Under the pieces are notes generated by a model, which was not told the DNA's origin, did no database searches, and worked only from the letters and a program-made list of their open reading frames with translations. Of a stretch of DNA of 64,000 bases, positions 43,400 through 54,440 are shown in pieces; within the stretch, counting starts at the first letter, position 1; every line of letters begins with the position of its first letter. This stretch comes from Cryptomeria japonica (lineage: Eukaryota > Streptophyta > Pinopsida > Cupressales > Cupressaceae): NCBI RefSeq assembly GCF_030272615.1, contig NC_081413.1, positions 161,570,849 to 161,634,848 of the forward strand. Direction: 5' to 3'. The translations under genes and the position numbers were made by a program.

Positions 43400-44200
43400 C
43401 AACAGAAGATGTGGAGGCCACCCCTACATTAGCCATCTTGGCCTTGCCCTTTCCTAGGGGGGAGCCACCTGATTTAAGAGGCAAACAGTTTGAGGCGAAT
43501 CAGATGAGAAGAAGCACAATATTAAACAATGCAAAATCATCCCCCAAAACATTTGAGGGAAAGGCCCCAACTAGGTTACGAACCTCCCTTCAGAAATAGA
43601 TACGATCCCGAGCTTCGAGACCAATTTTGAGAATGTCTAAACAACCTCACCATCTCCATCTTGTTGTCAAGGGAATAAACTAGGATTAAAATACCGATCC
43701 AAGTAGAAGAACCATGAATATTATACTTTCTTATAGCCAAATCCAATCCATCACCATCTACAAATTTTTCCTTGACACACTTACAAGCTATCTTCAGAAT
43801 CATCTCATACTCTAGTAAAAGATCAAAGACATTGGAGAGGAGCATAGAAACAACCTGCGAGTGATACAAGGATCTGGGCGTTCATGGAATGAGAACCCCA
43901 TTGCCAATTATGCATCTGATTTCCCTCTCAATCTCCCTTGACAAAACATTGAAAGGGACCCTAAAATGGTGACTAAGGTAGGCCGAAGAAATAGGGAACT
44001 CCCATTGCTTGATGGGTATCATGATTCGTAAATAGAGAGGTCTATAGTCCATTGTCGACCCACACACACCACCACGGACACAGTGCAATGACACTCTGCA
44101 CCCAAATGTAAACAACAAGCCGAATGAGAAGACCTCAACACTGATAGAAATTATGACTCCCTTCATTCCATGAAGAATGCCTTTGGTGACTCCTTAGTCA
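43400..44200 (-). pseudogene. LINE-2 candidate third reading frame, unknown product
   Basis: Downstream of RNase H two long open stretches in one region (44166-43882 and 43869-43576) read as one broken protein. It includes LSREIEREIRCIIGNGVLIP, then VVSMLLSNVFDLLLEY and ILKIACKCVKEKF. It ends in a basic tail (GKGKAKMANVGVASTS, about 43455-43405) before a stop. The pattern REIRCI...CKCVKEKF resembles ERLKCI...LCKKVFKKEM in the LINE-1 open frame at 17443. I cannot assign a domain. The placement between RNase H and the 3' untranslated region is the same in both LINEs. Confidence 0.45.
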
Positions 44201-44480
44201 AAATATTAGCCAATCCTATGAAACTCTTTGCAAATGTGTTGGAAGATCTAGGTGTCGGTGACTCCTAGCCACTGTAAAATCCAATACCGCAGATGATATA
44301 CCAACACATGCAAAGACTGCAAAGCGACCTATCGCCAAGGCACCTCGTATGTACCCCCTATCATTTCTAAATGATTGGAAGAAAAGAAAGTGTCTCCACC
44401 ACCTCCAATACTAGAAACAATGCGAGTTGAATGATGAGGCTTGACAAAACACATGAACAAACATTAGATGGAAACACATG

Positions 44481-45582
44481 TTACGGAAATTCCTGAGCAA
44501 AAGAACAATACTTGTTCTTGGCCAACTTAGTCGAGACTATTTGTTCCTTAATTATTTTAATAAGCTCCATCCCATCTAATAGCCTCAAACACAAATCCAG
44601 GTTAACCCCCAAGTTTGCCAAGATATCTACAAATTGGTTTCCCTCTCTGAAGAAATGACTAACCTTGAAAGCTTGAAATCTTGGGAGAAGTCTCCACACT
44701 TCCGCTAGGACATATTTCAAATCCAAGTTAACAACTTTCTTAGAAACAATGGCGGAGGTGATGATATAGGAGTCACCCTCGATATACAACTTTGATATCC
44801 CCAAACTAATTACCAACTTAACCCTTTCTAGCATGGTCGAGGCCACTGCCATGTTATTTGAGCCATCTGGTAGTCTGACCAACAATGATTTCTTGATATG
44901 ACCACCATGGTCTTGAATCACACAACCAGCTCCTGATCTACCTGGGTTCCTTCTAGATGCTCCATCAAGGTTGAGATTCATATATGATTTGGATGGCCTC
45001 TCCCACTTAACCTCCCTACAATGTTCTGACTTTGGCATCTTCCCAATTAGCACACCCTTAAATGGGATACAGGTCTGCCTCCACTTATTCAAAATGATAT
45101 TGTCACTTGATGAGAACAATGAAGACAAAGTTTTGGTTCTCATTGTAAAGGCATTTACATTCTTTGATCTATAGATTTTTAAATATACACGTAGGCATCT
45201 ACAATCTTAGAAAACTCCTTCCTGAAAATCCTTTTATTTCTCTCCCACCAAAGTCCCCAGGCTACAAACGAAGGACATATCCACCATATTTCTGCAAGAA
45301 AGGAGTCTTTGTGAAGGAGTGGCCACCTGACTAGCATCAAGGATAAGGAGTTCATAAGAGGCCCTTCCCATCTAAGCTTTGTCAACACCCAAGTCTAGCA
45401 CTCCTGAGTGAACTCACATGAGAGCAAAAAATGGCTTGTATCTTCCCTTTCTTTACCACACAACACACACAAAAAACTGTCAGAAATCCCTAATTTCTAA
45501 AGTCTGTCACTTGTTAGTATTTTATTGTTAAGTGCCAGCCAAATGAAGGCCCTTGACTTAGGGAGGATGGCATCATTCCAAT
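44481..45582 (-). pseudogene. LINE-2 zf-RVT and RNase H domains
   Basis: From the gypsy junction the minus strand reads WNDAILPKSRAFIWLAL, then CVLCGKERE...SHFLLSC (zf-RVT zinc ligands, about 45475-45420), then WWERNKRIFRKEF. RNase H follows at 45143-44481: MNLNLDGASRRNPG (D), IEGDSYII (D), NQFVDILANLG (D). At the position of the usual NNxAE the sequence is NNMAV, so the catalytic glutamate appears to be lost. Frames change near 45180. Confidence 0.85.
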
Positions 45583-46756
45583 TGATGAGTTGATACATTT
45601 TCATATTTCTATCCTCAAAACTCTTGATTTTTTGTCATCTTTTGGTTTGCATAGTAGTCGTGATGTAATTGAAGTTGACTATATGTATTCCATATGTTAA
45701 GTCTGAACCTATTAAATCATGTTTTATCTTTGCCAATTTAGTCCTGCAGCCATGTCATTTACTGCAGTTGCTATGCAGATTATTTAGGGCAAGATCATAT
45801 GTGAAACTAATAGATGTGTTGATTAAATAAGATGCGTATGTATGTTCTTGTATGTTTTTTCTTTTGTAGTGTAGGTAATAAGTGATTATGTGGTCGATAT
45901 TCACCTATCACGCCTATTGAAGGGAAGGATACGCAAGAGATGACTGAAGATCAAACTACAGAAAAGATGAGAAAGCGTAAGGGATGACATAAGAGGAGAA
46001 ATCAAGCAATACTACCAATGTCTAACTTTAGTGGGCATTGAATTTATAAATACTGCCACAGTATGTTATGACTATGGTTCGATTTAGATCCACGTTTCCT
46101 GCAACATAACTCTAGCTATCTCCTCTCTCGGTCAATCATCTGCCTCTTCTTTTTGGTGTGGTTTGTGTTGTCTATTGTAGATGATTTCTTTTTAATAAGA
46201 ATCTCTTCTTCTTCTGAGAGGTTGGACAGAAAAGCAAGAAATATAGAGCAGAGGATTTTCATAAGCATTTTTGAGTTTATATTGAATAATGTAATGATTT
46301 TCAAGAATGATGAATAAAATTATGTTATTCTGATTTGTTAGAGTTTTTTTCTGGGAAGCTTGGTATCACTCATCCAAGGGGGCCCACTTGGTGAGTGTTC
46401 CTATGCATTTGTTAAAATTAGTTTTATTTCCTTAGCCGTAGTAGGCATTCTTACATTGATAGTTCCTATAACCACTAGAAATAGATCCACTGACTGTTCC
46501 TGCAGCCAAGCCAAAATAGAGTAATTTTTTATTATTAGGATTGAATTTATCCAGTATTTCTTTTATGATTTTATGTAGAAGTCTTCCTATAACCTTTTCA
46601 TAGTTTCCATTCTTGTTTACCTTTTCTGCATAATGTTAGTTGCTGCAGTAATACAAAATAGATGTCACGGGAACTTAGTGCATATATACTGCAGACCCAT
46701 TTCAAGTATTACGTCCCTAGGTTGACAATCAAATGAACACTAGCTATGAATGAACA
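45583..46756 (+). repeat. Gypsy 5' LTR
   Basis: It starts TGATGAGTTGATACATT and probably ends ATGAACA at 46756, four bases before the primer site. It matches 55402-56568 up to CTAGCTATGAA (46750). The last six bases have no counterpart in the 3' LTR. Confidence 0.88.
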
Positions 46757-46760
46757 TTTT

Positions 46761-46778
46761 TGGCATCGTTGTCGGGGA
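46761..46778 (+). other. Gypsy primer-binding site, tRNA-Asp type with three transitions
   Basis: TGGCATCGTTGTCGGGGA matches the complement of the plant tRNA-Asp 3' end (TGGCGCCGTTGCCGGGGA) except at three positions, each a C/T or G/A transition. This primer is typical of Athila-type elements. Confidence 0.8.
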
Positions 46779-46885
46779 TGGTGTCAAACTAAGAACCTGT
46801 TATGGTTATTGTCTTTTCAATTTTTAGTTAATTGTTTTTTGTTTTTTTGGCATACCTGATTGTTTAAAAAATTTCATGAATCTGT

Positions 46886-47828
46886 ATGCATAGGCGAAGA
46901 AGAGATTTTCTAGGTAGATTTTTGCCTATTCATCCTAATCATGCAGAAAATATTTCCTCAGATATAAATCCTTTTGTTGAACTTTATCAAGCCCTAGAGA
47001 ATTTGAACCACCCTGAATCTGAATTCCCAAAAGGTAGTCTTCGGTTCCTACTTGGACCTCAAGAAGAAGAATTTCATATAGTAACAACCCCCACAAGTCC
47101 AATGCAAGGAAACCCACCTCCTAGTGGAAATAACCCACCACCACCACTAGACCCAACGTTTGAGTTCCCCATATCTAATCAGCATGATAATGCCAATCTC
47201 AAGAACATTCCAGCTTCTTCCCTCCCTAAATTCTATGGATTGGTGATAGAGGATCCAGACACATTTCTGTTTGAGTTTGATGTTCTCTATAGGAGTTTTG
47301 ACTATACTACAGATGCCCATAGACTCAAAATATTTCCCGCTTGGGTAGTAGCACAGTCAATACATGTGATGAAATGAAACGATTATTTCTTGTAAAATAT
47401 AAAGATTATTGTAGAGGCATTGATCATTATGAGGATGATATCTTTAGAATGACATGAAAAGAAGATGAGAGTCTTGAAGATTATCTAGAGAGGTTTCTGT
47501 TTAGTGTCAATAAGTCCAAACATAGTACTCTAAATGAAGATTCCCTCAAGTTAATATTTTTGAGGGGAATCAGTGATGAATGCACTGATTCTTTGGATCT
47601 TATGGGAGGAGGTGATATTACACAGTCCACTTGGGCTGAAATAGGACAAATTTGTAAGAAGTATTCTAGATCTTCTTCTAAGAAGAATAGGCATTTCAAG
47701 CCAGGAACACCTTTATCGGCATCTAGTACTGGATTTTCTAGAATAGAGCTTGGTCATTTATTGAAGGACTTTAAGGAGGACATCATAAATAATATGGCTA
47801 CTCAGTTGGATACACTTTCTTTCATCTA
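46886..47828 (+). pseudogene. Gypsy Gag, broken
   Basis: ATG at 46886 opens 163 codons. A proline-rich stretch is followed by the conserved Gag core SLPKFYGLVIEDPDTFLFEF (about 47217-47275). A frameshift near 47340-47380 moves the rest (CNEMKRLFLVKYKDY, SLEDYLERFLFSVNKSK, LKLIFLRGIS) to other frames, and a TGA lies at about 47456. The capsid-like part ends at about 47828. The protein would build the particle. Confidence 0.8.
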
Positions 47829-48583
47829 AGAAGAAGCATGAAGAAGTCGATGCATTTCTTGTAGAATTTTGCCCTCATTGTAGACAGCGAAAGAAGGATT
47901 GCAGATGTAAAATGGTTGTAAATGTGGAGGTTCTTGAATTCAAACCAATACAAGGTGAGGATGAGCAAGTCTTCTATGTTTCTCAAAGAAGGCCAAATTT
48001 TCAAAGACAAGGTATGCCTCCAGATCCACTTTCTTTTTCTGGTTATAGTGGAAATTCTTATGTACCAAATAACCAATGGCAACCACCATATGCTCAAAAT
48101 CTTGGTAATTATCAATACTAGTACGGTTCTCAAGGCCAAGGGAAACATTTTGCTAATCAAATGCCACAATGGCAGCAGCCACAAGGGAATTGCTATCCAC
48201 CTCAAGGCCAAGGAAGTCAATTTCAAGGGAATCGGCAACCTAGTCCTCAATGGAGGGGGATTCAGCCATGGACTACCCAATCTTCTAGTTATCAATAGCC
48301 TATTCAACAACCACAACCTCCTGCAATAATGCCTCCTCCTACATCCACTACAATCCCACCTAAGCCAATGCAGTTGCCTACTCAACCACTTCCAAATCCT
48401 AATATTAAATCTTAGCAACAACAACAAGCTTATTCAGTTGATCTTAATCAATACCCAGCCTATTCTCTATCTCTAAGTGATATTCACCTCCGATCTAGGA
48501 CAAAACTACCTAATCCATCTCCTCCAGTTACCACTAAGGTACAAGAAGAACAAGAAATCTCTGATCCAACATATACAGTACCT
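47829..48583 (+). pseudogene. Gypsy Gag C-terminal region: cysteine cluster and Gln/Pro-rich linker
   Basis: A cysteine cluster EFCPHCRQRKKDCRCKM (about 47866-47913) takes the place of a zinc knuckle but lacks the CCHC spacing. It is followed by a long glutamine- and proline-rich linker (about 48120-48470) with stops at about 48121 and 48298. The linker is low in complexity. Other frames through it are shadows. Confidence 0.6.
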
Positions 48584-49438
48584 TTGAAGCAGATATTACT
48601 GCCATTTCCCCAGAGATTGCAAGAAAAGGAAGTTCTCATAGAACAAGAGCAAGGCTTTGATATTATAGATCAACTAAAGCATGTTTGTGTTAAAATACCA
48701 TTGTTGCAAGCAATAAAAGATGTTCCTATATATGGTAAGGCACTGAGAGAAGCATGTATAAAATAACCTGGTAGGAAGAAGAAGGATCCACAAATAGTGT
48801 GTGTTATGGGTCAACTGGCAGATATTATGTTAGGAAAGGTTGCAATTCCAAAATATTCCAATCCAGGTAGTCCTGTTGTAAGTATAGTCATTAATGGCAA
48901 CCAGATAAGAAATGTTTTAATTGATTTAGGTGAAGCCATTAATGTGATGACAAGAGAAGTAATGAAATGACTTGAAATCAATAGTCTAAGGCCTACATCC
49001 ATAGTTCTACAACTTGTTGATAGCTCTATAGTGAGACCTGATGGTATGATTGAAGATGTAGTGGTTATTTTGGATTCATGAAAATACCTTGCAGACTTTA
49101 TGATTCTATCTCCAAAGGCAACATTGGGAGGATATCTGGTAATTTTGGGAAGACCTTGGCTTGCCATAACTGATGCATATATTAGATGTAGATCAGAGGA
49201 TATGACTATTTTAGATGGTAACTCTACAAAAACATTAGCCTTGTATTCTCCTACACAACCCCAGTATGATCAATAACAAGCCATTTGGCATATTTTGGGA
49301 GAAGAATCTGAGGAAGTTGACTCTATTAATCACCTTATGATGATTAATCAAGGGCCATTCATGCAATTACATGATGAAGACTCAATTCTTTATAAAATAA
49401 TGATAAATGAGTTGATACAAGAACAACAATTGTAGGAG
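48584..49438 (+). pseudogene. Gypsy aspartic protease, broken
   Basis: The sequence reads IPLLQAIKDVPIYGKALREAC, then VSIVINGNQIRNVLIDLGEAINVM (about 48880-48950), with the active-site D-L-G, and later GGYLVILGRPWLAI (about 49130). LIDLG.....M and ILGRPWL are the landmarks of the retropepsin of Athila/Tat-type gypsy elements. Stops are at about 48764, 48968 and 49078. Confidence 0.82.
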
Positions 49439-50417
49439 GTGGTTCTGAATATTGCAGGTTTGAACTTTCTTGCAGCCACTGATATATTGCATACTCTATT
49501 TCCACAGGAAGTCTCTTCTTCTCATTTTTTTGATATGAACCAGATTTATCTTACTATCAAGATAGAAGTTGATTTGAATAAATGTTTGAATATCAATAAA
49601 GATCTTTCAGATACTCAAAAGGGGACCCTCGTGGACTTGCTAAAATGTCATAAAAATGCTTTTTCATGGGATTATAAAGATATGCATGGGATAGATACAA
49701 CATTTTGCACCCATCGTATCTATATAAAAGAAGAATGTTGCCCACTTAGACAACCACAAAGAAGAATCAATCCTGCATTAAAAGAAATACTTAAAGAAGA
49801 ATTGCAGAAGTTGTTAAAGGTTGGATTTATCTATCCTATCTATGATAGTCAATGGGTATCACCTTTGGTAATAGTCCCTAAGAAAGGAGGAAAATGGAGG
49901 GTATGTGTTGATTATAGAGCCTTAAACTTAACAACAAGAAAAGATCATTTTCCATTACCATTTGTGGATCAAGTATTGGATTCTTTGGTTGGTAAAAGAT
50001 ATTTTTCATTTCTTGATGGATTCAGTGGTTACAATCAGATTCAGATAGCCCCAGAGGATCAAGAAAAAACAACATTTACTTGTTCTTGGGGCACATATGC
50101 ATATTTTGTTCTTCCTTTTGGGTTGTGTAATGCTCCAACCACTTTTAAAAGAGTAGTGATTAGTATCTTTTCTGATATTTCTCAAGACATCATGGAAATC
50201 TATATGGATGACTTTACAACTTATGGTTCTAAATTTGAACAAGCATTAGGGAGCCTAAAAAAAGTTTTGTAGGGATGTAAGGACTATATTTTGTCATTAA
50301 ATAGTGAGAAATGCTTCATCATGATGTAGGAAGGAATAGTCCTTAGTCATCATATTCTGTAAAAGGAATGCAAGTGGATCTAGCAAAGATTGAAGTCATT
50401 CAACATATTAATGCCTT
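49439..50417 (+). pseudogene. Gypsy reverse transcriptase
   Basis: A 277-codon open frame (49439-50272) contains WVSPLVIVPKKGGKWRVC (about 49855), DYRALNL, the first catalytic D in FSFLDGFSGYNQI, FVLPFGLCNAPTTF and EIYMDDF (Y-M-D-D at about 50200, both aspartates present). A stop ends it at about 50270 and the connection (CFIM...GIVLSHHI) continues broken. This is the best preserved part of the element and identifies it as Ty3/gypsy. Confidence 0.92.
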
Positions 50418-51107
50418 GTGAAGCAAAAAGATGTAAGAAGTTTCCTTGGTCATGCTGGATACTACAGAAGGTTTATCAAAGATTTCAACAAAATTGCAAA
50501 TCCCTTAAATTCACTGCTTACCAAGGATATGGAATTCAAATGGACCTCTGCATGCAATGAAGATTTCTTAAAGCTTACGCATGCCTTGGCTCAAGCACCA
50601 ATTCTAAAAGGTCCAAATTGGTCTTTACAATTTTAAATTCATATAGATGCATCTGATTATGCAATAGGAGTAGTATTGGGACAAATGATTGACAAATTGG
50701 AAAGTGCAATATATTATATTAGCAAGAACTTACAAGGACTTGAGTTGAATTACATAGTCACTGAAAATGAAATGTTAGCTGTTATATATACACTCAACAA
50801 ATTCAGGCACTATATCATAGGATATCCCATATTTGTGCATACAGATCATACTGCAATCCGATATCTCATGAAGAAGCCTTCAATTACTGGTAAATTAGCT
50901 CGCTGGTTATTGTTGATGCATGAATTTGATATCACAGATGTTGATAAACCAGGGAAGTCTAATGTGGTTGCAAACTATCTTTCAAGACTTCAGTTGCAAG
51001 AGGATTCTACAGTGATAGATAATGCTTTTCTAGATGAATATTTATTCCTTATACAAGCCCACACTCCCTAGTATGTTGACATTGCTAACTATTTAGCTGC
51101 TGCTAAA
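50418..51107 (+). pseudogene. Gypsy RNase H and connection
   Basis: VRSFLGHAGYYRRFIKDF opens the RT connection (about 50432). RNase H follows: IHIDASDYAIGVVLGQ (D, after a TAA at about 50634), LNYIVTENEMLAVIYTLNKFRHY (E), FVHTDHTAI (D) and GKSNVVANYLSRL (the usual ADxLSR with N-Y for D). A stop closes it at 51069. Confidence 0.9.
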
Positions 51108-52502
51108 ATGCCAATTAATTTCTCTCCTAAAGAAAGAAGGTTGTTAGTAGAAATTTTTTTTAACTTCTCATGGATTGCTGATTGTTTTTTTTATACTAGA
51201 CCTGACCAAGTCATGAGAAGATGTGTAAGGGAAGATGAAACATATGATATCCTGCATGCATGTCAAGATGAGCCAAGTGGAGGACATTTTGTTGCAAAAA
51301 TAACAACACTCAAAGTACTAAATACATGATACTATTGGCCCACATTACACAAGGATGCAACACAGTATACAAGAAAATGTGACAAATGCCAACATATGGA
51401 AGACCTACAATATCTGATGAGATGCCATTATATCCAAAAATATCAGTAGCACCATTTGATAAATGGGGTTTATATTTTGTTGGCCCAATTGATCCACCTT
51501 CTAATGGCAAATCCTACATTTTGGTATGTACAGATTATAACAAAATGGGTGGAAGCGCGTGCTATGACACATGCAAGAGATAATAAGGTGGTTGAGTTTC
51601 TTTATGAGGAGATATTTACAAGATATGGAGCACCAAGAGAAATTATATTAGAGCAGGGCCCATAATTTACTTCAACATTGATTATAGCTTTGGTAAATGA
51701 ATACAATATAAGACACAAGAAGTCTACTCCATATCATCCACAAGCTAATGGGCAGGTAGAAGTTACAAATAGGGAGCTTGAGGATATTCTTACCAAAACA
51801 ATATCTTTTCATAAAAAAGACTAATCTCATAGGCTTTCAAAAGCAATTTGGGCATATAGAACAACTTGGAAAACACCAATTGGTTTTGCACCTTTTGAAA
51901 TGGTTTATGGAAAAGCAGCAATGATGCCTATTGAATTTGAGCATAAAACTCTGAGGACAACTTTGCAATTAAATATGACATTATCTGAAGCACAAAAGGA
52001 ATGAATTCAACAATTGAATGCTCTAGATGAATGGAGGAAAATGGTTGTCCAGCAGACAGAACCAATCCAAAATTAGAGAGCAAAGTGGCATGATAAATAT
52101 ATCAAAGAAAATAAGTTCAAAGCCAGTGATTGAGCACTATTGTATGACTCTAGATATAAAGATACTATGGGGAAGCTGCAAACTAGGTGGTTAGGTCCAT
52201 ATGAGATAGAAGAAGTTTTCAATAATGGAGCAGTTCGTTTGACCACAATTGATCCTGTTTGGTTTAAGATTTTGGTGAATGGTCACTGATTGCATCTGTA
52301 TCATAAGCCAGCCACTAAAGAGGAGTTCCTGCAACAATTTGGCCAAAACAATGAAACAAAGGTTCCTGCAGCAATAGACAAGGTTCCTACAGCAACTAAC
52401 AAGGTTCCTACAACAACTAATCAACATCTTGTTGCAATTGAGCAAAGTAATAAAGGTAACGTTCCTGTAGCCACTACAGTGAACATGCTTGCCGCTTCAT
52501 AA
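51108..52502 (+). pseudogene. Gypsy integrase, broken
   Basis: The HHCC domain is HACQDEPSGGHF...CDKC (about 51255-51390). The core has DKWGLYFVGPI, CTDY with the first D (about 51530), ILEQGP at about 51645 where the second catalytic D (usually SDQGP) is E, and HPQANGQVEV with the final E (about 51738). The C-terminus (WFKILVNGH, about 52260) ends with a repeated VPAAIDK/VPTATNK/VPTTTNQ tail. Stops lie at about 51328, 51662, 51824, 52003, 52073, 52129 and 52287. Confidence 0.88.
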
Positions 52503-52992
52503 TTCTTCTCACATCATTTCACAATCATGTCTTATGGGAATATTCTTCTCCATAAATAAAATTCCATTCACAACATTCCATCCCACTTTATTATCAGTCA
52601 TTTCACTTCATTTCACCATCATTTTCATACGACTGCAAGTATGTACATATTGTATTTTATGTTAATTATGCATTTATTATTTCATTATGATTATGCCTTT
52701 CTAAATCTGCATGCACTCCCTGAAATCTTGTCAGCTTGTGAGGACATGTGAGGTTAAGTTGGGGGGTGCTTTATGGTTCGGTTTCCAAAGTTAGTGATTA
52801 TTTGTCCTTTTCGGTACTTAGAATTGATTTCTTGCCATCATTGTTTTAACAAGTTATTATTTCACGCAAGGAAATAATAAATTCTGCCTCCGAAATTGAG
52901 ATATGTATGGAATTTTCAATTTAGCAAGTCTATTGGATATTTTGGTCCTTTGTTTCTTAGTTGTAGAGTGTTCTATACTAACAAAGTAAGAA
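52503..52992 (+). other. Gypsy spacer after pol with a second polypurine tract
   Basis: These 490 non-coding bases follow integrase. TAAGTTGGGGGGTG at about 52755-52768 is nearly the same as AAAGTTGGGGGGCATG in front of the 3' LTR (55388-55403). It therefore looks like an internal copy of the polypurine tract placed ahead of the 3' coding block. Confidence 0.6.
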
Positions 52993-53606
52993 ATGGGTGG
53001 TGATCCAATCTGCCATGAGCCAACAGTCCATGAAGTGTTGTTGCAGGATTCCCTTTGTGAGCATTATTTTACACAACATGGCTGGATTGATTACTTTTTG
53101 AAAATCAAAGACTTTAATGAAGAAATAGTTGTAGAGTTTATGCATTCCTTTAATGAAGGAGAAGCTACAGTTAAAGTTTTAAGGGTTATTGCTATGGAGA
53201 AGTGAATAGATGGAGTAATAGGGTTGCCGTAGGAAGGAGAATTGTTTCCAGAATCAAAATATGCAAGGAGCGCCAGGGTAGAATTTAGAATTCCCATAGA
53301 TGGACCTCTAACAGTGGACAAACAAGGAACTAGAAGAGTTTCCTTGCCAGCAGAGTGGCCTCAAGTAGCTTTGTATGTCATGAAAAACATTACTTGTGAA
53401 GGGAGATATTCAAATCTACATTCATCACATTTTAAATTACTTAGTCTTTTACGGCATGGTAGGAGGGTGAATGTCCCTAATTTTCTATACCACCTCATTT
53501 CTGCAAGTGCTAAAGAAATGTAGAAGAATGGAAATCATTCTGTCAACCATCATGGTTTGGTGAAATTGCTCATAGAACATTCTCTTAGAGACGTTTCATA
53601 GATGGA
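52993..53606 (+). pseudogene. Gypsy env-position protein, N-terminal domain of plant-transposon type
   Basis: From ATG 52993 the frame reads VLLQDSLCEHYFTQHGWIDYF, then VVEFMHSFNEGEATVKVLRV. After a stop at about 53203 it continues VIGLP..GELFPESKYARS and LPAEWPQVALYVMKN to a stop at 53521. The G-W-x-x-F...V-x-x-F...V...I-x-x-x-x-GLP pattern resembles the domain called putative plant transposon protein, which occurs in genes carried by Athila-type elements. The similarity is from memory of the pattern and not a search result. No signal peptide or membrane segment is visible, so an envelope function is unsupported. Confidence 0.5.
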
Positions 53607-54440
53607 ATGGGGATATTAGAGGATATATTGCAGTTTAGGGTGGAGGATGCTCCTATTGAAGATGCTCCTATTGTAGAGGATCCACTAGTTGAAGAAGAAA
53701 ATATTGTAGAACCCTCTTCTCCCGTAGTTGCTGTAGAGGATGATTTTCTTGTTGCCGAAGGAGCTGCAGTTATTGTGGAAGAAGAGATGGTGAAGAAAAT
53801 GTGGAGCAACCCTCCACTTCTCCTCAAAGAGAGTCACCAATTGCTAAGAGAAAAGGGAAGGAACCTATGGCCCAGCCGCATGCAACTCAAATTTCTCCTA
53901 CAGCCAAGAGACATAGGACAAAAAGAAAAACTCCTACAATAATTGAAACCATTCCTGCAACCACTCCAAAAGTTTATGCGAGAAGAACACGGAGTAGGAC
54001 CCAGAAGGCTCATCCAGTAGGTGATCCGATAGAGGTTATTGTAGTGGAAACATTAGAAGAAGGAAGCCTTGTAGATGTTGAAATTCAAGAAGAGGGAAGC
54101 CCTACAGATGTTGAAATCCATGAAGAAGGTGATGAAGACAAATTGTCAAATCTTGCTTTTGTGGCACAACAACTTGAGGAAATTGTTGGATAAATTCCAC
54201 AACAACTTGAGGAAACTATTGGAAAAATTCCATAGTAGCTTGAGGAAAATGTTGGAGAAATTCCACAGCAGCTTGAGGAAACTGTTGGAGATATTTCATA
54301 GCATCTTGAAGAAATTGTTGGAGAGATTCCAAAGCAGATGGAGGAATTTATTGAAGAAATTCAGCGACATAAGGTAACACCTATTAGACCTCCATCGTCC
54401 CTAAGCAGTTTATCTATTGCTTTAACATTTTAAAGACAAT
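53607..54440 (+). pseudogene. Gypsy env-position protein, acidic and coiled-coil part
   Basis: An acidic stretch (VEDAPIEDAPIVEDPLVEEE, about 53640-53700) is followed by a basic proline/threonine-rich segment. That segment has nuclear-localisation-like runs (AKRKGKEP, AKRHRTKRKTP, about 53845-53935). A glutamate-rich part then enters the 33-bp repeat array at 54165-54362. Frames alternate, with a frameshift near 53800. I cannot assign a function. Confidence 0.5.
54165..54362 (+). repeat. Six tandem 33-bp units encoding an 11-residue repeat
   Basis: Units start at 54165, 54198, 54231, 54264, 54297 and 54330. In the coding frame each gives a variant of QQLEEIVGEIP, with stops in some units. 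The length is a multiple of three and the encoded pattern is conserved. An 11-residue period fits a hendecad coiled coil. Confidence 0.85.

Noticed and set aside
47822-48427. Minus-strand 201-codon frame
   Set aside because: It is antisense to the Gln/Pro-rich Gag linker of the gypsy element. Low-complexity DNA keeps it open.
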